Assembly: GCA_946482365.1 (NCBI GenBank)
Contig: CAMLQY010000004.1
Location: 53,605-117,604 of the forward strand
DNA from: an uncultured Actinomycetes bacterium
Lineage (GTDB): Bacteria; Actinomycetota; Thermoleophilia; Solirubrobacterales; 70-9
Length of the DNA: 64,000 bases
Direction: 5' to 3'
Under the pieces are notes generated by a model, which had not been told where the DNA came from, searched no databases, and saw only the letters and a list, made by a program, of their open reading frames with translations. Positions 46,921-53,451 of this stretch are shown piece by piece. The stretch's first letter is position 1, and each line of letters begins with the position of its first letter. The position numbers and the translations under genes are program-made.

Positions 46921-47733
46921 TCAGTCGCCGAGCCACTCCCCGGCGTGGCGCGAGACCTTCAGGCCCGAGAAGTCGCCGCTCTCGCGAATCTGCTTCGCAG
47001 CACCGAACATCGCCTCGTTGGCGACCCAGGCGAGGTTGCCGCCGACGCTGACCCGGCGAGCTCCCATGCTCGCCAGCTCGTCCATGGAGAAGTTGGGGCG
47101 GGCGAGCACGTTGACCGGCTTCTCCACCGCCTCGCACACCGCCCGGATCTGGTCCGGCTCGCTCAGGCGGGGCGCGTAGAGCACGTCCGCGCCGGCCCGC
47201 TCGAACGCCTGCAGGCGGGCGATCGTGTCGTCGAGGTCGGGATTGCCGCGGAAGTAGTTGTCGGCGCGGGCCGTGAGCGTGAAGGGGAAGTCCAGAGCAC
47301 GCGCCGCCTCGCAGGCCGCCGTCACGCGCTCCACGGCATGGTCGAAGGAGTAGATCTCGCCGGTGGGGTCGTAGTCCTCGATCGAGCCGCCAACGGCCCC
47401 CGCCGCGGCCGCGCGCACGATGGCGTTCGCCGCGTCCTCGGGAGCGGGGCCGAACCCGTTCTCGAGGTCGACGGAGACCGGCAGGCTCGTCGCCCGGTCG
47501 ATCTCGCCGATGTGCCCGGTCAGCTCGTCGAGGGTGACGTTGCCGTCCCGCCGCCCCAGGGTCAGGGCGAAGCCGGCGCTGGTCGTGGCCAGGGCCTCGA
47601 AGCCGAGCGCCTCGAGCGCCCGCGCGGAGCCGGCGTCCCAGGGATTGGGCATGACGAAGGGCTCGCCCTCGTGCAGGGCGCGAAAGCGGGCTGCCTTCTC
47701 TGCTTGGGTCGGCTGCGAAGCTCGGTCGGCCAC
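46921..47733 (-). CDS. Isocitrate lyase / PEP mutase family protein
   Basis: 270 residues from GTG 47733; the frame is open to 47781, but conservation starts near EKAARFRALHEGEPFVMPNPWDAGSA (in part). VSVDLENGFG and GGSIEDYDP hold the metal-binding acidic residues, and TARADNYFRG is typical. The family cleaves or rearranges C-C or P-C bonds in 2-hydroxy or oxo acids. The KKCGH motif of true isocitrate lyases is absent (the corresponding region is GFALTLGRRDGN), so another activity such as oxaloacetate decarboxylase-like is more likely. Confidence 0.82.
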   Translation of the reverse strand: MADRASQPTQAEKAARFRALHEGEPFVMPNPWDAGSARALEALGFEALATTSAGFALTLGRRDGNVTLDELTGHIGEIDRATSLPVSVDLENGFGPAPEDAANAIVRAAAAGAVGGSIEDYDPTGEIYSFDHAVERVTAACEAARALDFPFTLTARADNYFRGNPDLDDTIARLQAFERAGADVLYAPRLSEPDQIRAVCEAVEKPVNVLARPNFSMDELASMGARRVSVGGNLAWVANEAMFGAAKQIRESGDFSGLKVSRHAGEWLGD

Positions 47734-47785
47734 GGCACTTGATCCTACGGCGACTGCGCGATTTGCTTCAATCGGGATCACCAGA

Positions 47786-47992
47786 GAAAGGAGGTGGTCC
47801 TAATTTCGAGTCACATGCTTCAGGGGACACTGGAGGTGCAGGGCCGCTAGGCGCCGCACTGTTTCGGCCGCCCGGCGGAATCCAACCCGGGCACCGGCGA
47901 GCGTGGGAGGCCGGGCGTTGTCCCACCCGGTGTGGTCCCCGCGTTCGCTTCCAAGCACCTGGCAAGGGCCGCCTTCGGGCGGCCCTTGCTCG
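47786..47992 (+). ncRNA. Structured RNA leader candidate with extended Shine-Dalgarno
   Basis: This intergenic piece has three ordered elements. GAAAGGAGGTGGTCC at 47786-47800 is nearly an exact complement of the 16S rRNA 3' end over 15 bases. A mini-frame follows (ATG 47815 to TAG 47850, MLQGTLEVQGR; an ATT start at 47803 would have ideal spacing). Then come a 12-bp bulged stem (47892-47908 with 47921-47932) and a 12-bp stem with TTCG loop (47962-47989). It stands before the hydrolase gene. An attenuation leader or a small RNA are both possible; no known RNA family is recognised. Confidence 0.5.
47962..47989 (+). terminator. TTCG-capped hairpin terminator
   Basis: GCAAGGGCCGCC-TTCG-GGCGGCCCTTGC forms a perfect 12-bp stem with a very stable tetraloop. 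It ends 24 bases before the hydrolase ATG. It may end the upstream RNA or act as an attenuator for the hydrolase gene. Confidence 0.7.
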
Positions 47993-48012
47993 TCATCCTG
48001 TAGGTATTGCCG

Positions 48013-48804
48013 ATGGGCGCATTCCACTACGAGGGCCACCGGATCGAGTACGACTCCTACGGGGAGGGCGAGCGGCTGCTGGTGCTCGTGCACGGGCTGC
48101 TGATGAACAGGAGGATGTTCGAGCGGCTGGGACCGGAGCTGGCGGGGCAGGGGAACCGGGTGGTCTGCGTCGACCTGCTCGGGCACGGGCGCTCGGACCG
48201 GCCCGAGGACCTGCGCCTGTACTCGATGCCTCTCTTCGCCCGCCAGGTGGTGGGCCTGCTGGACCACCTCGAGCAGCCCTCCGCCGTGGTCGGCGGCACC
48301 TCGCTGGGCGCCAACGTCGCGCTAGAGCTTGCGGTTCGCGAGCCCGAGCGAGTTCGCGGCCTCTTCATCGAGATGCCGGTCCTCGACAACGCGCTGCCTG
48401 GGGTGGCGGCGACGTTCGCCCCGATGCTGCTCGGCCTGCGGCTTGCCCGGCCGGCGTTCGAGGCCCTCTCGCGGGTCACCTCCGCGATCCCGCGCACCCA
48501 CCACCTCCTCGACATCGGGTTCGACTGGGTCCGCCAGAGGCCGGGCCCCTCGGGGGCGGTGCTGGAGGGGCTGTTGCTCGGCGAGACCGCGCCGCACCGC
48601 GAGCAGCGCACCGAGATTCGCCAGCCGGCGCTGATCGTCGGCCACCCGCGCGACCCTCTGCACCCCTTCAGCGACTCCGGGATGCTCGCCGAGGAGCTGC
48701 CGAACGGGCACCTGGTCGAGGCCAGCTCGATCCTCGAGTGGCGGCTGAGGCCCAGGCGCCTGACCGGAGAGCTGACCGCCTTCCTTCAGGAGGCCTGGGC
48801 CTAG
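48013..48804 (+). CDS. Alpha/beta hydrolase
   Basis: 263 residues from ATG 48013. VLVHGLLMNRRMF (about 22-34) is the oxyanion region. The nucleophile is Ser in VVGGTSLGANVALEL (about 94-108); the acid is probably Asp in HPRDPLHPF (about 219) and the His lies in PNGHLVEA (about 237). It is cytosolic, with no signal. The reaction (ester, epoxide or C-C hydrolysis) cannot be told. Its leader carries the structured RNA candidate, which suggests conditional expression. Confidence 0.82.
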   Translation: MGAFHYEGHRIEYDSYGEGERLLVLVHGLLMNRRMFERLGPELAGQGNRVVCVDLLGHGRSDRPEDLRLYSMPLFARQVVGLLDHLEQPSAVVGGTSLGANVALELAVREPERVRGLFIEMPVLDNALPGVAATFAPMLLGLRLARPAFEALSRVTSAIPRTHHLLDIGFDWVRQRPGPSGAVLEGLLLGETAPHREQRTEIRQPALIVGHPRDPLHPFSDSGMLAEELPNGHLVEASSILEWRLRPRRLTGELTAFLQEAWA

Positions 48805-49041
48805 CCCAATTCCCGAGTCCACCGCCGGCCCGCCGGTTGTCACAAACTCGCGCATGCGCGGGAGTCGCGCACGCGCCCGATCGACATCCTGGGTCTTGCA
48901 GGGGAAAGGACAGGCACTCGACTCCCCTGCCGTGAAAGCACGGGGTGCTCACCCAACAAAACCCACTGTATTCATCCCAATTGGCTATCACTGGGGTGAC
49001 ACCGCCTCGACCCCGGATCGATCCGGGAAGGGAGAGAAAAA
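48805..49041. other. Intergenic region before secreted protein gene
   Basis: 237 bases without a convincing gene. GGGAAGGGAGAG (about 49026) is the ribosome binding site for ATG 49042. CCGGATCGATCCGG (about 49013-49026) is a short palindrome next to it. No promoter is assigned. Confidence 0.4.
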
Positions 49042-50019
49042 ATGAGACTCAAGACACTAAGCCTCGCCGCGATTGCGGCGGTGGCGGCGATGGTGTTCGT
49101 CGGGACGTCCTCGGCCACGGCAGGAGAAACGGCGCTCTGCAAAGTCAACCAGAGCCCCTGCGAAGAAGGCAACCTGGTGACGTCGGTTCACATGGAGCTG
49201 GCCTCCGGAGCGACCTGGTCATTCAGCACCAACCTCTTCGATATCCAATGCTCAGATGTCTTAGCGGAAGCCTCGGTCGGAGAAGCAGGCGCTCCGCAGG
49301 CGATCAATATTACCTCGTTCGCCTACCCGGCGGTCTGCGAAACAGAAGAATCGGACCCGTGTTGGGTGACAACGACCGCGAGCAAAGGCAATCCCGACAC
49401 AGCAACCCTGTTAACTACGGCTGAAAACTTAGGCAGCCTGGTAGTGACGGACGAAGGGGCCAAAATCACACTCGAATGCGAGGATATCTTTTTCAGCACC
49501 GATATCGCGTGCACATTCAGATTCACAGGCCTGTCGTTCCACGTCGTAGGTGGCACAGAAAGCAATAAAGGAATGCTGAATCCGGAAGCGCTTCCGCTCG
49601 AAAGCGTGTCCGGCCTCTTCTGCCCGGAAACCGCCGAAATCACTGGAGGGTTACTGGAGCCATTAGAAGCCACATATATATCCCAGGGTAAAGGGAAACC
49701 TTTAATAGAGATAACCCTACCGAATCCTGAACCGCACTTATTCGTTGTTGATCAGGTGAAGACAATCACGATCACGAACAAACGCGACGATCAGGTGAAA
49801 CTGGAAGGTGAGACGATAGACGGACCATTCAACGCCGAAGGCTCTACCTGCAACACCTTAAAACTCAATAAAAACGACTCGTGCACGCACAGGAAACTCA
49901 AATGCATTGGGGCAGGGCCTGGGGCTTTTACGGCGCGGGCAGTGGACTCCAAAACCTCAACGATAGAATGGCAAACCTTACACTTCGATTGCCATACGAA
50001 AAAAGATTTAGGGGGATGA
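49042..50019 (+). CDS. Secreted protein with C-terminal Ig-like (ASPM/Hydin type) domain
   Basis: 325 residues. A signal peptide (1-27) ends near SSATAGE. The mature N-terminal part (about 30-215) is beta-rich with several cysteines. The C-terminal part (about 225-315) has VKTITITNKRDDQVKLEGETI, then FNAEGSTC and KNDSCTH, similar to choice-of-anchor/ASPM-SPD-2-Hydin beta domains, which are often surface-attached. The gene is much richer in A+T than neighbours and uses GAA and AAA. It may have been acquired or may follow an exported-protein codon style. Function is unknown. Confidence 0.7.
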   Translation: MRLKTLSLAAIAAVAAMVFVGTSSATAGETALCKVNQSPCEEGNLVTSVHMELASGATWSFSTNLFDIQCSDVLAEASVGEAGAPQAINITSFAYPAVCETEESDPCWVTTTASKGNPDTATLLTTAENLGSLVVTDEGAKITLECEDIFFSTDIACTFRFTGLSFHVVGGTESNKGMLNPEALPLESVSGLFCPETAEITGGLLEPLEATYISQGKGKPLIEITLPNPEPHLFVVDQVKTITITNKRDDQVKLEGETIDGPFNAEGSTCNTLKLNKNDSCTHRKLKCIGAGPGAFTARAVDSKTSTIEWQTLHFDCHTKKDLGG

Positions 50020-50100
50020 ATTTGCATTAATGGCCGAAGAGGGCGGACGCTGTTTGGCGCCGCCCTCTAGCGGAACAGTCCGCTTTACTATCGCCTTCTC

Positions 50101-51561
50101 TCAGGAGGCCTGACCTAGTCGGCGACCTTCGCCGGCGAGGAGCGCCTGAATCGCCTCCGGCTCGGCGCTGCCCGAGAGGGCGCGGCTGCCGTCGGCGCGC
50201 AGGCAGCTGGCGATCGCCCGCGACGGGGTCCCGTCGCGCTCGTAGGTGACGGTGAAGGACTCGACCGGGCCCTCGATCTCGGCGGCGGCGACGATCTCGC
50301 GGCGGGGCAGGGTGTCGAGCGCCGCCTGGGGCTCGGCGTGGGCGTAGGGCCTGGCGGGCGGGCGTGCCGAGAGAACGGCGTTGGCGTGCTTGGTCATGTA
50401 CCAGCCGACGCCGGTCAGGAAGCCGAAGGCGCCGGGGTCGCCCCGCAGGCGCTCGCTCATCGCCGCCAGGGAGTGCGTCACGTAGTTGCTGCCCGGGCCG
50501 CCGGCGAAGCTGAGGCCGCCGGTCACGGTCGGCGGGCGGGAGTCGGTCGCGAGGTCGACCCCGAGCTCGCCGGCGGCGATCTGCACGGCGGAGGGGAAGC
50601 ATGAGTAGAGGTCGAGGTGGGCGACCTCGTCTATTCCGATGCCCGCGTGGCCCAGCGAGGCGCGGGCGCAGGCGTCGATCGCCGGCGAGCGGTGCAGGTC
50701 CTGGCGCGAGGCCGCGAACCAGTGATCGTGCGCGGCGGCGCTGGCGTGGACGAACACCCGGTCCTCGCTGGCGATCCCGGCCCCCTCGGCTGCGCGGGCG
50801 CTGCAGAGCAGGAGCGCCGCCCCCTGGTCGACCTGGATGTTCGCGGTCATCAGCTTGGAGTAGGGGGAGGAAACCATCCGGTTGCCCTCGCCGGCCGTCG
50901 CGATCTCCCCGGCGGCCGGCGCCGCTCGCGTCCAGGCGTCCGGGTTGGCCTCGGCCACCTCGGCGAACCTGCGCCAGAGCCGTCCCAGCCACTGCCGGTG
51001 CTCCTCGGGATTTCGCCCGGCTGCCCTGCGCACCGCGTCCTCGAACCACGGGTAGTAGTGGATCGGCGCCAGCAGGCCGGCTGCCAGCTCGGCCTCGTGG
51101 CTCGCTCCCCGGTCGCTGCCGAGCAGGCGCGTCGGGGCCGCGTCGGCGGACTGCTCGGGCCAGCCCGTAGCCCGGCCCTCGCGTGCCGCATCCATGAACG
51201 GGAGGATCGCCTCGGCACCCGCGAGGAGCGCCACGTCGAGGCGGCCGGCCTGGATCTCGGCGCAGGCGCCGGCGAGCAGGTCGAGCGGCCCGGTGCCGCT
51301 GGTCAGCGTCCGCACGGTCTCCTCGGGCCGCACTCCAAGCGCCCCGGCGACCAGGGCCCCGGGGTCGGGGACCGGCCAGGAGAGGCAGTCGACGATCCGC
51401 ACCGACGCGGCCCGCTCGAGCAGCCGTCCCGCGCCGGGGGACTCGCTCGCGATCCGCGCGGCTCGCACGATCAGCTCCAGGGGAGACATCTCCGGCTCTC
51501 CGGGGCGCCGGCTGTGCTGCCCGGCGCCGGCCAGAACGGGTGCATGGGGGTCTGCCGGCAT
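50101..51561 (-). CDS. Thiolase-like protein without usual nucleophile cysteine
   Basis: 486 residues of the thiolase fold (acetyl-CoA acetyltransferase/SCP-X-like). Recognisable parts are ASVRIVDCLSWPVPDPGAL, SGTGPLDLLAGACAEIQAG, where thiolases have the nucleophile loop, VALLAGAEAI, and a C-terminal NYVTHSLAAM. A cysteine is not at the canonical position (GTGP replaces it), so condensing activity is doubtful. It may be a non-catalytic or altered acyl-CoA enzyme. It is divergent from the tRNA operon across a 128-base gap. Confidence 0.7.
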   Translation of the reverse strand: MPADPHAPVLAGAGQHSRRPGEPEMSPLELIVRAARIASESPGAGRLLERAASVRIVDCLSWPVPDPGALVAGALGVRPEETVRTLTSGTGPLDLLAGACAEIQAGRLDVALLAGAEAILPFMDAAREGRATGWPEQSADAAPTRLLGSDRGASHEAELAAGLLAPIHYYPWFEDAVRRAAGRNPEEHRQWLGRLWRRFAEVAEANPDAWTRAAPAAGEIATAGEGNRMVSSPYSKLMTANIQVDQGAALLLCSARAAEGAGIASEDRVFVHASAAAHDHWFAASRQDLHRSPAIDACARASLGHAGIGIDEVAHLDLYSCFPSAVQIAAGELGVDLATDSRPPTVTGGLSFAGGPGSNYVTHSLAAMSERLRGDPGAFGFLTGVGWYMTKHANAVLSARPPARPYAHAEPQAALDTLPRREIVAAAEIEGPVESFTVTYERDGTPSRAIASCLRADGSRALSGSAEPEAIQALLAGEGRRLGQAS

Positions 51562-51612
51562 CGGGCGGGAGCTTCCCAGAGTTCGGAGCCGGAGACGTAC
51601 CTCCTTCGGTAC

Positions 51613-51642
51613 TTGACCAGATTGCTAGGATGCGAAAAATAT
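51613..51642 (+). promoter_or_regulatory. Putative promoter of tRNA-synthetase operon
   Basis: TTGACC at 51613-51618 is followed, after 17-18 bases, by AAAATAT (51636-51642), giving a sigma-70-type promoter. Transcription would begin near 51649, about 40 bases before the tRNA. The tRNA and the following operon could share this start. Confidence 0.5.
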
Positions 51643-51662
51643 CTAGAGCAGTCAAAGGGAGA

Positions 51663-51682
51663 GGGCTCAACGGGAGGAGCCC
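51663..51682 (+). other. Small hairpin upstream of tRNA
   Basis: GGGCTC and GAGCCC form a 6-bp stem with an 8-base loop, ending 7 bases before the tRNA 5' end. It may guide RNase processing of the 5' leader. Confidence 0.35.
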
Positions 51683-51689
51683 ACATAGC

Positions 51690-51762
51690 GCACCAGTGCC
51701 TTAATCGGTGAAAGGGCCGGCCTTAAAAGCCGGAGATCCGGGTTCGAGCCCCGGCTGGTGCA
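51690..51762 (+). tRNA. Atypical class I tRNA, anticodon UAA
   Basis: A complete 73-nt cloverleaf. The acceptor GCACCAG/CTGGTGC is followed by discriminator A, with no encoded CCA. The D-stem is CCTT/AAGG with a loop containing GG; the anticodon stem is CCGGC/GCCGG with loop CTTAAAA; the variable loop is 4 nt (AGAT); the T-stem is CCGGG/CCCGG with loop TTCGAGC. T8, A14, G18-G19, A21, the 15-48 pair, T54-T55-C56 and A58 are all present. The anticodon TAA (51724-51726) would read the leucine codon UUA, but leucine tRNAs are class II with a long variable arm. T33 and A36-A37-A38 make it decoding-competent. The following gene is an ArgRS paralogue, 27 bases away. Confidence 0.9.
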
Positions 51763-51789
51763 TAGCCATCGAAAAATCGAGCGACTGCT

Positions 51790-53451
51790 ATGGCGACCAA
51801 TCTTTTTGACTTTTTCGATGAACTCAAGGCCGGCGAGGAGGCGGGGCCTCACTGGGCTGCCCGGGCTCCCTACAAGCCCCACGAGCGCTACGACCTGATG
51901 CTGGTGCCGCGGGTGCGCGGCTGGGAGGAGGACCCGGCCGCCCTGGCTGCCCTGGAGGACATCGAGCGCGAGCCATGGGTCGACACCGTGGACCGCGCCG
52001 GCGACCAGGTCTGGGTGCGCCTGGACCGCAGCTGGATCGAGCAGGCCGGCGCCGCGCTGGAAGAAGGCCCCTCCGCGTCGCACGCCGACCTCGCCGCGGG
52101 CCAGACCTTCGCGCTCAACTTCTGGGACGCCAACTCGACCAAGGCCCTGCACATCGGCCACCTGCGCAATCTCGCCCTGGGCAACGCGCTCGGCGCGGCC
52201 CTCACGGAGGCGGGGGGCGAGGTCGAGCGGCGCAGCATCATCTGCGACGTCGGCCGCAGCATGGGCGAGGCGATGGCGGGCGTGGTGAAGAGCGGCAGGC
52301 ACACGCAGACTTCGCCTGAAAACGGGCAGAAGAGCGACCACTTCGTAGGTGCCTGCTACGCCGACTACGTCAAGAGCGGGCCGTCGCTGAACGGGGGCGA
52401 CGACAACCCGGCGAGCTCGCTGACCCGCGAGCTCGACGTGCACGAAGACAGCGCCGACGAGCTGCTCCAGCGGGTCTTCGACGGCGACCAGACGGCGATC
52501 GAGCTCTGGTCGAAGACGCGCGCCTGGGTCATCTCCGGCCAGCGCAAGACGCTCGCCCGGCTCGGCATCGGCTTCGACCGCGTCTTCTTCGAGTCCGACT
52601 TCCTGCCCGAGGTCGCCGAGCTCTCCAACCTCGGCCTCGAGCACGGGATGCTGCAGCGCCGCCCCGACGGCGCGATCATCTATCTCACCGACCGCGAGGA
52701 GCTGGAGGAAATGCCGCTGCTGCGCGCCGACGGCCTGCCGACCCAGCACATGCGCGCGCTCGCCTACTGGATGGCCGCGCCCGGGCTCGAAGGGACGACC
52801 TCGATCCAGGTCTGCGGCCTGGAGTGGGTCGCCCACGTCACCTGCAGGCGCCAGCTGATGGACGAAATGATGGCCCGGGGCGCCGGTGCCGACATCAACC
52901 ACCCCAAGCACGACGTCTTCCACGGGATGGTCTCCAAACAGAGCGAGTCGGTCTCCTCGAGCAAGAAGAACGCGCTGCTGATCGACGAGCTCGTCGAATG
53001 GATCGACAGCGCGATCGAGGAGGGGCCGGAGCGGATCGGGGTCCGCCGGCGCCATCCCGCCGCCGAACAGATCGTGCCCCAGGTGGCGCTCGGCTACTTC
53101 CTCATGCACACCAACACCAAGCCGCTCGACTTCGAACCGGAGAAGCTGCTGCGCGAGGAACAGAGCCTGGGCTGGGACCTGGCCCGCGCCCGCGCCCACA
53201 ACGGCAACGGCAGCGGTGGCGGCGGCGACCCGGCGGAGGACCCCGAGTACCGCTTCGCCGTGGTGCAGTCGGAGATGTACAGGCGCCACCTGCGCCAGGC
53301 GGTCGAGCGGCTGGACGTCAGCCCGCTGGCCCGCTGGGTCGCGCACCTCTCGCGCTGGTACCTGGAGCGCGACCGCGACCCGCACGTGCAGAGGGCGATC
53401 CAGGCCTCGCTGGCCCAGGGCGCCCGTGGGCTGGGGCTGGAGGTCCGATGA
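51790..53451 (+). CDS. Arginyl-tRNA synthetase paralogue in biosynthetic operon
   Basis: 553 residues with full ArgRS architecture: an N-terminal additional domain (1-95), a class I catalytic core with HIGH at 121-124 (ALHIGHLRN), a KMSKS-like VSSSKK at 388-393, and a C-terminal DALR-like anticodon-binding region (about 425-553) with a glycine-rich insert at 470-480. Compared with ArgRS, the acidic residue of the [DE]FxSPN strand is Asn110 (NFWDAN) and the YxTRD motif is YLTDR (298-302). Both changes remove expected guanidinium contacts, so arginine is unlikely to be the substrate. It lies just after an unusual tRNA and overlaps the next gene by ATGA. Activation of a non-standard amino acid is inferred. 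Confidence 0.85.
   Translation: MATNLFDFFDELKAGEEAGPHWAARAPYKPHERYDLMLVPRVRGWEEDPAALAALEDIEREPWVDTVDRAGDQVWVRLDRSWIEQAGAALEEGPSASHADLAAGQTFALNFWDANSTKALHIGHLRNLALGNALGAALTEAGGEVERRSIICDVGRSMGEAMAGVVKSGRHTQTSPENGQKSDHFVGACYADYVKSGPSLNGGDDNPASSLTRELDVHEDSADELLQRVFDGDQTAIELWSKTRAWVISGQRKTLARLGIGFDRVFFESDFLPEVAELSNLGLEHGMLQRRPDGAIIYLTDREELEEMPLLRADGLPTQHMRALAYWMAAPGLEGTTSIQVCGLEWVAHVTCRRQLMDEMMARGAGADINHPKHDVFHGMVSKQSESVSSSKKNALLIDELVEWIDSAIEEGPERIGVRRRHPAAEQIVPQVALGYFLMHTNTKPLDFEPEKLLREEQSLGWDLARARAHNGNGSGGGGDPAEDPEYRFAVVQSEMYRRHLRQAVERLDVSPLARWVAHLSRWYLERDRDPHVQRAIQASLAQGARGLGLEVR

Noticed and set aside
50101..51561. Thiolase-like gene as part of the tRNA operon
   Set aside because: It runs in the opposite direction and is typical of acyl-CoA metabolism. 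A functional link cannot be excluded but nothing in the sequence supports it.
51690..51762. Ordinary tRNA-Leu(UAA), a bldA equivalent
   Set aside because: The anticodon fits, but the variable loop has only 4 nt, while bacterial leucine tRNAs have a long variable arm; the body is class I.
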